From Streptomyces sp. CG1 (lineage in GTDB: Bacteria > Actinomycetota > Actinomycetes > Streptomycetales > Streptomycetaceae): 64,000 nucleotides of DNA. The notes under the pieces were generated by a model. It had not been told where the DNA came from, did no database searches, and saw only the letters and a list, made by a program, of their open reading frames with translations. The translations under genes were made by a program, and so were the position numbers. The stretch spans positions 8,983,501 through 9,047,500 of the forward strand of contig NZ_CP163518.1 of NCBI RefSeq assembly GCF_041080625.1. Reading direction: 5' to 3'. Positions 1-9,109 of this stretch are shown here, one piece after another (within the stretch, counting starts at the first letter, position 1; every line of letters starts with the position of its first letter).

Positions 1-2
1 AC

Positions 3-980
3 GTCAGGCAGTTGCCCGCGCGCGCCCAGGCGCGCATCGCCGAAGAGCGCATCACTTCGGACTTTCCGACGCAGAGCGTGGACATCATCCTGGCCTCCGC
101 AGATCAGCGGGCTGTCGCGGGCTACGCGCGTCGTCTGTCCACCTTGACCACGGCGTACACGGTGGACGCTCCCACCGGGCGGTATGTGCACGGGCTGCGC
201 ACCGGTCCGCGGCAGCCTGAGCGCTCGTCAGGCGGAAGCTCATGGATATCGGTGAGCGCGCGACCGCGGACGCCGCCGGCCGAGCTGGAGGCCCTCGTCC
301 GACGACTGCGCGGTGTGGAGGCCCCCGCCGACCGGCATGTCACCGGCGTGGCGGCGATCGACCTGGATACGCGCGATTCCATACGAGAGGTACTTCCGTA
401 CGCGGCAGTCACCGCCGTGGCCACGACCCTGTTGCTCATCCTCCGTCTGACGCGGAGCCCTGTGCTCACAGTTCAGGCAGTCCTTCTCAACGCTCTGAGC
501 CTTACGGCCATGCTCGGCGCGCAGGTCTGGTGGTTTCAGGACGGAAGCCTGGCCCGGACGCTCGGGTTCACGCGCACCGGTTCGCTCGACATCGGCGTCT
601 CGGTCCTCATGGGCGTCCTTGCCTTCGGCCTGTCGATGGACTACGGGATCTTCCTCGTCTCCCGCCTGGTCGAAGAGCGCCGTCGGCGGCCCGAGCCCTT
701 TGCAGCGCTGGAGGAGGCGGTCCGGACAACAGGAGGAACGATTTCCTCCGCGGCCGTGATCCTGGCAGTGAGCATGCTCGCGGTGGCAGGTTCCCGCATC
801 ACCAGCGTCAAGATGCTGGGGATCGGAGTGGCGCTCGCCGTACTGCTTGATGCCATGGTCGTCCGCGCCCTCCTCCTGCCGTCCGTCCTTGCCTTGGGGG
901 CCGCACGGACCAGGCTCACGCAAGCCCGTGCCGACGCCTCGCAGAACCTGAGTAACGACCAAGTGAAGCCGCGGGCTTGA
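3..980 (+). CDS. MMPL-family membrane exporter, C-terminal part (5' end outside window)
   Basis: The reading frame is open from the first bases of the window, so the gene begins upstream and only about its last 325 residues are visible. This part has an extracytoplasmic stretch followed by five hydrophobic segments, the arrangement of the C-terminal half of MMPL/RND-like exporters. The segment GLSMDYGIFLVSR matches the conserved Asp-Tyr pair of MMPL proteins that is linked to proton coupling. The family exports lipids or secondary metabolites across the inner membrane; the substrate here cannot be told. The next gene starts 62 bases after the stop. Confidence 0.85.
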   Translation, partial: VRQLPARAQARIAEERITSDFPTQSVDIILASADQRAVAGYARRLSTLTTAYTVDAPTGRYVHGLRTGPRQPERSSGGSSWISVSARPRTPPAELEALVRRLRGVEAPADRHVTGVAAIDLDTRDSIREVLPYAAVTAVATTLLLILRLTRSPVLTVQAVLLNALSLTAMLGAQVWWFQDGSLARTLGFTRTGSLDIGVSVLMGVLAFGLSMDYGIFLVSRLVEERRRRPEPFAALEEAVRTTGGTISSAAVILAVSMLAVAGSRITSVKMLGIGVALAVLLDAMVVRALLLPSVLALGAARTRLTQARADASQNLSNDQVKPRA

Positions 981-1042
981 TGCGTGCGGCGGCGCTCTCC
1001 CTCACCCAGCAAGCCGAAGTCTTCGCCTCCCAGGGAGTACTG

Positions 1043-2524
1043 ATGACGGCCACCCTCCTGTCCGCGCCTCTCGTACCGGACACTGCCCTTCTCAGGGACG
1101 TGCGCAACGGTTCCGTCGGCAGCATGCGCCCCCTCTACCGCAGACACTATTCGGCGGTCTACGCCTACGCGTCGACCTGCGCTCAGGCTCCCCTGGACGC
1201 CTTCGAACTGGCGTCTACAGCCTTCTCGGAGCTACTGCAGCGCCTCCTGGCCGGCCAGCCGGTGTCCGGTCGCGGCTACAACGGCTGTCTACGCCGTGAG
1301 CTTCACAGTGCGGTGCGTTCCGCGGCAGTGGCGCGCTACTCGCTCCGACCGGAGTCCCTGGCCCCCGGCTTCAAGGAGTGGGTCGCATCGGGCGCGTCAT
1401 GGCCCGTGGACGACGACGGCGACCTCGCCACGGCTTTCGCCCTGCTTCCGGAATCAGCACAGTGCCTGCTGTGGCACAGCACGATCGAGCAGGACGATGC
1501 CGCCTCCATCGCCCGGATCACCGGTCTACGGCGCAACCGACTGGCCTCACTGACCCGTGCGGCGAAGACGCGTCTGAAACAGGTTCGCGCCGAGCTCTAC
1601 CTGGAACGACGGGAGCAGCCGGAATGCCGTGACGCGCTGATGCCTCTGCTGGCGGAGCCCTCCACAGGACTCCATCCGGAACCGAACGAACACATGCTCC
1701 TGTGTGCCGGGTGCCAGAACGTGTTCCAGGACATCAAGAGACTCAACACCTACCTCGAACGGCAGCTGCCGGCACGTCTGCTCGGCTGGTGGCCCGGGCG
1801 CAAGTACTTGCGGACAAAGGAGATCACTCCCACACCCCTGGCGGATCCCGCCTTCGTGCTGCGAGCCGGTGACCAGGCCAAGACAGCCGGGAAGGGTGGC
1901 TGCGCCACTCGGCCCTCGTATCCCGTGGCCAGAGGCCGGAGCAAAGGCCGAAGCCTCACCGTGCCACGCAACCGAACCTCGGTTGCGCTGGGTGCGCTCG
2001 TCTCGCTGGCCGCCGCGTCGATACCGATCATCGTTCACGCATCCGCCGGCGACGGGCCGGCGGCTCCGGCATCCTCGGCATCCGCGCCTCAGGGCCCCGT
2101 GTCGCGGAGCGCGCGCTCGGCATCAGATGGTCTGTCCGCAAGCAGTTTCACCTCGGCGAAAGGAGTCGCAGACCCCGGAGGCCCAGATGTCGGGCTGAGT
2201 TCCGGCTCCCTCTTGCGCTTCAGCAACGTGTCCTTCTCCGGAGGAGAAGGCAACTTTCTGGAGGGGCTGCTGTCCGGCATGAAGGACGCCGCGGTGGTGG
2301 AATTCCGTTTGGACTCGGCTGACACGGAACCCTTCGCCCGTCTTGCCCCCGCTCCCTATGGCGAACTGGCAGCGATCTTGGTGCCCATCTCTCCCATCTC
2401 TGGCGTGCACGATCTCTACGTGACCGTGCAGTGCCCGGGACATCAGCCGTGTGTACAACTTCGCCACATCGCAACGCGGCGTTTGCAGGCGCCGGGCGAA
2501 CCGGCTTCCGGAGCAGTCTCCTGA
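1043..2524 (+). CDS. Membrane-tethered sigma-factor-like protein: sigma 2/4 regions, ZAS zinc motif, one TM, CBM6-like domain
   Basis: 493 residues. The ATG at 1043 is chosen because GGGAG lies six bases upstream. Residues about 30-70 (RHYSAVYAYAS) look like sigma region 2 and about 135-180 like a region 4 helix-turn-helix. H217-x3-C221-x2-C224 is the zinc motif of ZAS anti-sigma factors, followed by a conserved RLLGWWPG. One TM segment spans about 314-332. After a Ser/Ala/Pro linker, residues about 386-462 resemble a family 6 carbohydrate-binding module (RFSNVSFSGG, EFRLDS, SGVHDLYV). Inference: sigma factor and anti-sigma-like sensor in one polypeptide, with a glycan-sensing outer domain. 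A paralogue lies at 13689-14813, and a sugar-use cluster lies between them. Confidence 0.75.
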   Translation: MTATLLSAPLVPDTALLRDVRNGSVGSMRPLYRRHYSAVYAYASTCAQAPLDAFELASTAFSELLQRLLAGQPVSGRGYNGCLRRELHSAVRSAAVARYSLRPESLAPGFKEWVASGASWPVDDDGDLATAFALLPESAQCLLWHSTIEQDDAASIARITGLRRNRLASLTRAAKTRLKQVRAELYLERREQPECRDALMPLLAEPSTGLHPEPNEHMLLCAGCQNVFQDIKRLNTYLERQLPARLLGWWPGRKYLRTKEITPTPLADPAFVLRAGDQAKTAGKGGCATRPSYPVARGRSKGRSLTVPRNRTSVALGALVSLAAASIPIIVHASAGDGPAAPASSASAPQGPVSRSARSASDGLSASSFTSAKGVADPGGPDVGLSSGSLLRFSNVSFSGGEGNFLEGLLSGMKDAAVVEFRLDSADTEPFARLAPAPYGELAAILVPISPISGVHDLYVTVQCPGHQPCVQLRHIATRRLQAPGEPASGAVS

Positions 2525-2838
2525 CCGTGCGCCGGGAAGCGCCCGGCTGCTCGCGCGCGAGCAGGCCGGTGCACTACCGGTCGTGGACGCCGAGGACCCG
2601 GTGGTGGGAGTCGTTGCAGCGGCGCTGTTGGACGACTCGTCGCGGCAGTCCGCCGCAACCAGGCCCACCACACAAAGTCAGTGCTTACAATTGATTGATT
2701 ATGGGGATTTTCGAGCAGAAGGGAACGGCGAAGGAGGGGGTACGGCCGCAGCCACAGGTGAACCAGCGCTTTCTGTGACTTCCCGTGTCCGTACGATCGA
2801 AGTGCGCAGTCGAACCCGCACCGACGAGGAGCCCACCC
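2525..2838. other. Intergenic region upstream of the DeoR regulator
   Basis: No gene seen. The stretch 2685-2720 is AT-rich for this genome (TTACAATTGATTGATTATGG) and is a likely promoter/operator area. It contains TCGAGCAGA (2711-2719), also found before the alpha-galactosidase gene, and a 15-mer shared with the region before the ABC operon. Confidence 0.4.
2793..2807. promoter_or_regulatory. Candidate operator: 15-mer shared with ABC operon upstream region
   Basis: ACGATCGAAGTGCGC occurs here, 32 bases before the DeoR start, and again at 13456-13470 upstream of the ABC/catabolic operon. A few 15-base matches are expected by chance in 64 kb, so only the location is suggestive. Confidence 0.25.
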
Positions 2839-3627
2839 ATGGCCAAGCATGACCGCTGGAGCGCACTGATGGAGTTGCTGGCCGCGCAGGGGCGACTGGA
2901 TGTGGAGGAGGCCGCTGCCGCCCTGGCTGTCTCCGGTGCGACCATCCGCAGGGACCTCGACGAACTCGCCGAGCAGCAGATGCTGGTGCGCACCCGTGGC
3001 GGTGCCGTCGCCCACGGGGTCTCCTACGAGCTGCCCCTGCGCTACAAGTCCTCCCGTCACGCGCCGGAGAAACAGCGCATCGCGGCCGCCGCCGCCGCTC
3101 TCGTCGGCGAGGGCGAGGTGGTCGGCCTGAACGGCGGTACGACTACGACCGAGGTTGCGCGCGTGCTCGCGATGCGGATGAGCAGCCGGGAGGGCAATGG
3201 CAGCGGGCCCGCCCTGACCGTGGTGACCAACGCGCTGAACATCGCGTCCGAACTTGCCGTGCGACCCCAGATCAAGCTCGTACTCACCGGGGGAGTCGCA
3301 CGCCCGCAAACCTTCGAACTCGTCGGTCCGTTGACGACCGGAGTGCTCAACGAGGTCGTCCTCGACGTGGTGATGCTCGGGGTCGACGGCGTGGATCTGC
3401 AGATGGGCATCATGGCTCACCAGGAGGACGAGGCCAGCGTCAGCAGGCTCCTCGCGGAACGGGCCCACCGGGTCGTCGTCGTCACCGACTCCTCCAAACT
3501 CGGCCAGCGCGCCTTCGCTCGCATCTGCGGACTGGAGCGCATAGATACCCTGGTCACAGACGCCAAGGTGTCCAAGGAGATGACGGACCGGCTGTCGGAG
3601 GCAGGCGTCAAGGTGCTGACCGCCTGA
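2839..3627 (+). CDS. DeoR/GlpR-family transcriptional regulator of the amino-sugar cluster
   Basis: 262 residues, the normal DeoR length. ATG at 2839 is preceded by GAGGA at 2826-2830. The N-terminal winged helix-turn-helix includes ATIRRDLDELAEQQMLVRT and RGGAV. The C-terminal DeoRC sugar-phosphate-binding domain shows GLNGGTTTTEVARVL, LGVDGVD and VVTDSSKLGQ. DeoR proteins usually repress sugar operons and release DNA on binding a phosphorylated intermediate. It is transcribed toward the alpha-galactosidase gene and lies about 9.6 kb from the importer promoter. Inference: an AgaR-type regulator with tagatose- or galactosamine-phosphate as inducer. Confidence 0.9.
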   Translation: MAKHDRWSALMELLAAQGRLDVEEAAAALAVSGATIRRDLDELAEQQMLVRTRGGAVAHGVSYELPLRYKSSRHAPEKQRIAAAAAALVGEGEVVGLNGGTTTTEVARVLAMRMSSREGNGSGPALTVVTNALNIASELAVRPQIKLVLTGGVARPQTFELVGPLTTGVLNEVVLDVVMLGVDGVDLQMGIMAHQEDEASVSRLLAERAHRVVVVTDSSKLGQRAFARICGLERIDTLVTDAKVSKEMTDRLSEAGVKVLTA

Positions 3628-3889
3628 CGACTTGGTCGGCGATGGGGGCTGGTGACCGCCGTCCTGGCGGTTCGCCCTGCCGGGGTGAGCGCAAGTTCGA
3701 CGCTGTATGCGTGCCGGGTCTGGTGGGCGGCACGGGCGGAGACCGGGCCCGCGGTGCACCGTCGAACGGCCGGTGTGTGCGCGACTCCGCATGCGGCCGG
3801 TTCAGGGGCGGTCCGACGAGGTCACGACCCCTGTCGTGGTCCAGGGGATCAGCGTGGAAATCCGCAGGTCAGGAAGCAATCCGCTGATC

Positions 3890-4150
3890 TGCTGAGTTCA
3901 GGCTGCCTGGCGTCCTGCCCACACATATGTGCCGAGCGCGGCCACCGCCACGCTGCTCGTAGGCGTGACTGCGGACGAAGGCCGCCCGCGACCCACGCTG
4001 CGGGTCCATGTGTTGCTGCAAGCTGACGCGACGTACCGCACCGGCGCGCGACCTCGGCCACCGGTGCACCGTCCAGGACCGACCAACGCCCGTCAAGGAT
4101 GAGATGGGCTTGGACCGCACGGTCAGCGAGAGGCCTGTGTGCCAGCGGCA
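3890..4150 (-). mobile_element. Decayed transposase N-terminal fragment (IS481-like)
   Basis: On the minus strand, LADRAVQAHLILDGRWSVLD followed by GAPVAEVARRCGTSRQ resembles the N-terminal helix-turn-helix of IS481-type transposases. The continuation (NTWTR and RSHAYE) falls in other frames, so it is frameshifted and truncated. The rest of 3628-4285 shows no gene. Family assignment is from motif memory only. Confidence 0.35.
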
Positions 4151-4215
4151 CGGTCGGACAACTTCCCAACTTCCCGATGCACAGCCCTTGACTCCCCCCT
4201 CGTTAGCCGCCACGG

Positions 4216-4260
4216 TTTGCTCAAACTTGCTCTCTCAGTATCTATATCGAGCAGATTCTT
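4216..4260 (+). promoter_or_regulatory. Probable promoter/operator region of the alpha-galactosidase gene
   Basis: An AT-richer patch before the gene contains TTGCTC twice with a 10-base period (4217-4222 and 4227-4232) and TCGAGCAGATTC at 4248-4259. GAGCAG also occurs upstream of the DeoR gene (2713-2718) and near the ABC operon (13380-13385). No clear -35/-10 pair can be fixed. Confidence 0.3.
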
Positions 4261-4285
4261 TCAGGTCTTCAGCTCGGAGAATCGT

Positions 4286-6091
4286 ATGAGATGGCATCAT
4301 CGGCTGGTCGGCCTCGGATCCGCAGCCCTTCTCACCGCCGCCGGACTGGCGGGCACCGCCCCCGGACAGGCGGCGGCGGACACCGTGGCCGCGAACACCA
4401 ACGCCCCGATCGGCGCCAAGCCGATGATGGGATTCAACAACTGGGCCCGATTCACCTGCGCCGCTCAGGCCCGGTTGGACGGGACGCGGGAGGGCTACTC
4501 GTTCCAGCAGTTCATGAAGGACCAGGCCAAGGCCATGAAGGACACCGGCCTGGTCGCTGCCGGTTACACCAACCTGACCGTGGACGACTGCTGGATGCAG
4601 CGCAACAGCGCTGGCTACCTGCACGGCGCCGCCAAGTGGGGCGGCTCCACCCAGCCCGGTTTCGACCCGGAACTGACCGACTACGCCTCCTACGTGCACA
4701 GCCTCGGCATGGAGGCCGGCCTCTACAGCACCTCGGGTGTGAACACCTGCCAGGGCGTGCCTGGCGGCGTCATGGGGCACGAGCAGTCGGACGCCAGCTC
4801 CCTGGCGTAGTGGGGCATCGACTCGCTCAAGCTCGACAACTGCGGGACCACCGGGAGTAACCGTCAGCAGGAGTTCACCACCATGGCGAACGCCCTCGGC
4901 ACGGCTACCTCCTCCAACCCCCGCAAGATCCTGTTCAACGAGTCGGCTCCCGCCGGCGAGGGCCCCGAGTCCAGCACCAAGTACAGAGTGATGGACTGGG
5001 TACGCGGACTCGGCCAGATGTGGCGGGTCAGCCCCGACATCGCCGTCTGGCACGACACCAACCCGATGAAGTCCGCCTGGGACTGGCCGCACGGGGGCGA
5101 CTATTACGAGGGCGGTGTCCTGCAGAACTTCACCGACACCGTCGCGCTGGCCCGCTACAACGGCCCGGGAAACCACAACGACGCCGACATGCTGCTGATC
5201 GGTGACAACAACCAGCTCACCCTCGCCGAGCAGCGCAGCCAGTTCGCCCTCTGGTCGGCCATGGGCTCCCCGCTCATGATCAGCACCGATGTGCGCAAGA
5301 TGGCTGCCGACCCGGTCACCTACGCCCCGCAGCTGAACATCCTCAAGAACGCCGACATCATCGCAGTCGACCAGGACACCACGGCCGGCGGGTACCTCGC
5401 CTCCCGGCAGGGCGCGACCGACCCCTCCGGCGTCGACGTCGTCGTCAAGCCGCTGGCCGATGGCTCGCGCGCCGTGGTCGTCCTCAACAAGAATGCCACC
5501 GCCACCACCTACACCCTCGACCTGGCCCGCGTCGGCTTCGCCAACCTCGCCTGCACCCGCACCGCCAAGAACCTCTGGACCGGCACCACGAGTTCCGTGG
5601 CCGGCTCCCTCACCGCCACCATCGGCTCCCACGACAACGCGATGTACACCATCGCCCCCGGAAGTTGCGGTGCGGCGGTCCCGGCCGGCCAGATCCAGGC
5701 CGCCCAGCCCGGCTTCCAACAGTTCGCCTACTGCCTCGACGCCCATCATGGCGCCGGCAACGGAGCCACCGTGGGTCTCTACCCCTGCACCGGCAACAAC
5801 AACCAGCAGTGGCAACGCCGTGGCGACGGTCTGATCGCCTCCCTCGGCGACAGCAGCCTGTGCGTCTCCGGCGAGAGCACCGGCCTCAAGCTCTCCCCCT
5901 GCAACAGCGGTGATCCCAAGCAGGTCTGGACCTACAACCGCGCCGGTCACCTCCAGGCCAACGGCCTGTGCGCCGACATCTCCGGCGGCGCCCTCAACGA
6001 TGCCAACGCCGCCGTCATCACCTCCGCTTGCGGCGACCATCAGCCCAACCAGACCTGGAGCGCCCCCTTCGGCACCCCGCCCGCTCCGTGA
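4286..6091 (+). pseudogene. Secreted GH27 alpha-galactosidase with ricin-type domain, interrupted by one in-frame TAG
   Basis: A single frame of 601 codons is open except for TAG at 4808-4810 (codon 175). ATG 4286 has GGAGA six bases upstream. An export signal (residues 1 to about 35) is followed by a GH27 catalytic domain beginning PMMGFNNWARF, then a C-terminal ricin-B/CBM13-like domain (YCLDA, NNQQW repeats). The stop falls in SLA-stop-WGIDSLKLDNC, nine codons before the expected nucleophile Asp184. The expected acid/base is Asp251 in WRVSPDI. The N-terminal fragment therefore lacks both catalytic residues. One base change (for example TCG or CAG to TAG) would explain it. No other lesion was seen, so the mutation is recent, a sequencing error, or read through. 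Confidence 0.85.
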
Positions 6092-6194
6092 CACCCCGTG
6101 TGGTGCTGCCGCAGCATTGCCCGGGATCACCTGGTCATTGGCGGCCCAGTCGGGGGGCGGCGAGCTTGGAGGAGGGGGCGACGGCCCGGCTGGC

Positions 6195-6210
6195 GGCCGC
6201 CGAGGCGGCC
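6195..6210. terminator. Possible terminator hairpin between convergent genes
   Basis: GGCCGC-CGAG-GCGGCC forms a six-base-pair GC hairpin between the convergent alpha-galactosidase and aldolase genes. There is no T tract. The rest of 6092-6376 holds no gene that I can see. Confidence 0.3.
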
Positions 6211-6376
6211 CACGGAGGACCGGTACGAACAGAAACGAACGACACCCACGCCCGGCACCCAGCTTGCTTCTGCGAGTCCGCCGACCCGCACGCTCTGCCC
6301 CAACGCGTCACCTCACCCGCAGCCTGGATCGCCGGCTAAGTCAGGCGCCGAAGTCCTGAACCGCCGCCGGCAGCGG

Positions 6377-7213
6377 TCAGTGGCCGGCCAGCACCTCCAG
6401 CAGTCTCGCCACCTCCGCCGCGACGGCGTCCCGGGCCGGGCCGAGGTACTTGCGCGGGTCCGCGACCTGCGGCGCTGCGGTCAGCCGCGCACGCACCTCC
6501 CCGGTGAAGATCTTGTTCAGGTGGGTCGAGATGTTCACCTTGGTCATGCCGGCCGCGACGGCCTTGGCGAGATCCTCGTCGCTCACGCCCGAGGAGCCGT
6601 GCAGCACCAGCGGGAGGTCGATGGCCGAGCGCAGGCGGGCGATGAGGCCGAAGTCGAGGACCGCGTCGCGGGTCAGCATCGCGTGCGAACTGCCGACGGC
6701 CACCGCCAGCGCGTCCACGCCGGTCGCCGCTACGAACGCCTGTGCCTCCCGGGGACCGGTGCGGACCCCCGGCGTGTGCGCCCCGTCCTTCCCGCCGACC
6801 TCGCCCAGTTCGGCCTCCACCCACACACCCGCCTCGTGGCAGTGCGCGGCGACTTTCCGGGTGGCCGCCAGGTTCTCCTCGTAGGGCAGCTTCGATGCGT
6901 CGAACATCACGGACGTGAAGCCCAGTTCGACCGCTTCGTGCACGAGGGCTTCCGACTCCGCGTGGTCGAGGTGGACGGAGACCGGCACGCCCGACCCGCG
7001 TGCCAAGGCAAGCGACGCGAGACCGAGGGGCGTGAGCCCTCCGTGGTACTTCGCGGTGTTCTCGCTGATCTGCAGCACCACCGGCAGGCCGGCGTGTTCG
7101 GCCCCTGCCACGATGGCCTCTGCGTGCTCGATCTGTACGACGTTGAACGCGCCGACGCCCGAGCATCCGGCGCGCGCGGGGCCGGTGATGTGGTCAGTGG
7201 GCACGAGGGGCAT
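6377..7213 (-). CDS. Class II (zinc) fructose/tagatose-bisphosphate aldolase
   Basis: 278 residues, typical of GatY/KbaY/Fba class II aldolases, which cleave a ketose-1,6-bisphosphate to dihydroxyacetone phosphate and glyceraldehyde-3-phosphate. Catalytic Asp83 and zinc ligand His84 lie in HLDHAES; further probable metal ligands are His177 (GSSHAM) and His205 (LHGSSG), and AELGEVGG is the acidic loop. It is the last gene of the minus-strand operon; its start overlaps the end of the PfkB kinase gene by 20 bases. With the neighbouring isomerase and kinases, tagatose-1,6-bisphosphate is the likeliest substrate (inference). Confidence 0.9.
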   Translation of the reverse strand: MPLVPTDHITGPARAGCSGVGAFNVVQIEHAEAIVAGAEHAGLPVVLQISENTAKYHGGLTPLGLASLALARGSGVPVSVHLDHAESEALVHEAVELGFTSVMFDASKLPYEENLAATRKVAAHCHEAGVWVEAELGEVGGKDGAHTPGVRTGPREAQAFVAATGVDALAVAVGSSHAMLTRDAVLDFGLIARLRSAIDLPLVLHGSSGVSDEDLAKAVAAGMTKVNISTHLNKIFTGEVRARLTAAPQVADPRKYLGPARDAVAAEVARLLEVLAGH

Positions 7214-8126
7214 GGGCTCTCTCCACGGTGACGGTGGTACGGAATTCCTCGTAGACGGCCTTGTCGACCTGTCCGGCCGTCGGGCAGGCGACCGCGGCCG
7301 CCGACAGGGCCACCGCCTCCGCCAGGGTCTGCTGCCAGGGCGTCCCGTAGTGCAGTCCGGCGGCCAGGGCCGCGACGCAGGCGTCCCCGGCGCCCGTCGG
7401 GTTGCCGGACACCGGGCGCGGGGGAGCGGCCTGCCATGTTCCCCGCGGAGTAGCCACGTACAAGCCCTCGGTTCCCCGCGAGGCGACGACGGTGCGGGCG
7501 CCCAGGCGGCGCAGTGCCTCGGCTGCGCCGGCCACGTCCTGCTCGCCGGTGGCCTCGGTGAGTTCCGCCGCGTTCGGCTTGATCAGGGTGGGGCCGGCGG
7601 GCAGCGCCGCCAGGAGCGCCGGGCCACTGGTGTCCAGCACGGTCGCGGTCCCGGCCTGGCTGCTCAGGCGCACGAGCGTGGCATAGGCGTCTGCCGGCAG
7701 CCCCGGCGGCAGACTCCCGGACAGGACGACCACGGTCGCCTCGCGCACCAACTCGGCGAACCGGGCGGTGAATCCCGCCCAGACAGCGGGACCGACCTCC
7801 GCGCCGGGGGTGTTGAAGACGGTGGCGTCGCCGTCGGCGCGCGACACGATGGTGACTGTGCGACGTGATTCGGTCCACATGGGTACCAGTTCGTCGCGCA
7901 GGCCTGCCCTCCGCAGCCCGTCCTGGATCAGTTCGCCGGTGGCGCCACCCATGAGCCCGGTGACGACCGTCGGTACGTCGAGCGCAGCCAGCACGGAGGA
8001 CACATTGATGCCTTTGCCGCCGGCGCGCTCGTAGTAGGTGCGCACCCGGTGGGAGGAGTGCGGTACCAGCGCGTCGACGACATAGGTGACGTCCAGTGCC
8101 GCGTTCAGAGTCACGGTGAGGATCAC
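7194..8126 (-). CDS. PfkB-family sugar-phosphate kinase (1-phosphofructokinase/tagatose-6-phosphate kinase type)
   Basis: 310 residues from a GTG at 8126 that overlaps the ROK gene stop (GTGA), which implies translational coupling. AGGKGINVSSVLAAL is the N-terminal PfkB signature and NPTGAGDA near the C-terminus is the second, with the catalytic Asp of GAGD. This subgroup phosphorylates sugar phosphates such as fructose-1-phosphate or tagatose-6-phosphate. Position just upstream of the class II aldolase fits tagatose-6-phosphate to tagatose-1,6-bisphosphate. Substrate is inferred from context only. Confidence 0.87.
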   Translation of the reverse strand: MILTVTLNAALDVTYVVDALVPHSSHRVRTYYERAGGKGINVSSVLAALDVPTVVTGLMGGATGELIQDGLRRAGLRDELVPMWTESRRTVTIVSRADGDATVFNTPGAEVGPAVWAGFTARFAELVREATVVVLSGSLPPGLPADAYATLVRLSSQAGTATVLDTSGPALLAALPAGPTLIKPNAAELTEATGEQDVAGAAEALRRLGARTVVASRGTEGLYVATPRGTWQAAPPRPVSGNPTGAGDACVAALAAGLHYGTPWQQTLAEAVALSAAAVACPTAGQVDKAVYEEFRTTVTVERAHAPRAH

Positions 8127-9109
8127 GGTGCCATGGCCTCCGATCGCTGTCCCGTCCGGCCGGAGACGGCGGACGGTCCGTGGCCGACGGCCTGCCATGC
8201 GAGGAGGCCGGCACCCAGGCAGCCGGCCCGGTCGCCCAGCTCGGCAGGGACCACCGAGGGCCGCAGCTGGAACGTCAGGCGCTCCTCCAGGTGCGTCCGC
8301 AGGGGGGCCAGCAGCAGGTTCCCGGCCTCGGCCAGACCTCCGCCGACGACGATCCGTTCGGGGGCGAGGACCGTGCTGACCACGGCGAGAGCAGAGGCGA
8401 GCGCCTGGACGGCCTCGTCCCACACGGCCACCGCCACCGGGTCCCGCCTCGTGACCCGCTCCGCCACCTCGGCGGCCCCGTGGACGTGGTGCCCGGTGCG
8501 CTCGGTGTACGCAGCCGCGATCGCCGCGGCGGAGGCGACGGTCTCCAGACAGCCCCATGAACCGCACGCGCAGGGGCGACCTTTCGGATCGACGACGACA
8601 TGGCCGAGCTCGCCCGCGTGTCCAAGGCCTCGCAGCGGCCGGCCGTCGCGGACGATGGCGGCGGCGATGCCGGTGCCGACCGGTACGAACACGAAGTCCG
8701 TGATCCCGCGCGCGGCGCCCACCTGGTACTCGGCGAGCCCCCCGGCCCGCACATCATGGCCCAGGACGACCGGCAGCCCCAGGGCCTCGGTGAGCTGATG
8801 TGCCAGCGGCAGGTTCGACCAGCCGAGGTTGGCGGCGTGCACGGCGAGGCCGGCGGTCTCGTCGACAATGCCGGGTACGGCTGCCGCCACCTGCCGGACA
8901 GTGCGTCCGAGGGCCGTCGCGCGGTCCGTGAGCCCGGACAACGCGGCGGTGATCGCGGCCACCACTGCGTCGGGACCGGCGTGCCGAGGCGTCGGGCCGT
9001 GCAGGGTGGCCAGCGGTGTGAGGGTACGGTCCAGCACCGCGCCCTTCATGGTCGTGCCGCCGACGTCGAGTGCGATCACGCAGTCGGCCGGAACCGGCCG
9101 GTCAGGCAT
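8123..9109 (-). CDS. ROK-family sugar kinase
   Basis: 328 residues. DVGGTTMKG (15-23) is the phosphate-binding loop, Asp119 in LGHDVRAGG the probable catalytic base, ELGH (167-170) the sugar-binding motif, and C180-A-C182-G-x-x-G-C187-L-E189 the ROK zinc motif. ROK kinases phosphorylate hexoses and N-acetylhexosamines at C6. In known GalNAc pathways the AgaK kinase is a ROK protein, which fits this operon. The 5' end overlaps the SIS gene by eight bases. Confidence 0.9.
   Translation of the reverse strand: MPDRPVPADCVIALDVGGTTMKGAVLDRTLTPLATLHGPTPRHAGPDAVVAAITAALSGLTDRATALGRTVRQVAAAVPGIVDETAGLAVHAANLGWSNLPLAHQLTEALGLPVVLGHDVRAGGLAEYQVGAARGITDFVFVPVGTGIAAAIVRDGRPLRGLGHAGELGHVVVDPKGRPCACGSWGCLETVASAAAIAAAYTERTGHHVHGAAEVAERVTRRDPVAVAVWDEAVQALASALAVVSTVLAPERIVVGGGLAEAGNLLLAPLRTHLEERLTFQLRPSVVPAELGDRAGCLGAGLLAWQAVGHGPSAVSGRTGQRSEAMAP

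Noticed and set aside
4235..6130. 631-codon minus-strand reading frame across the alpha-galactosidase gene
   Set aside because: It is the antisense shadow of a GC-rich coding sequence (Gly/Val/Ala-rich low-complexity product); the plus-strand product has clear GH27 motifs.
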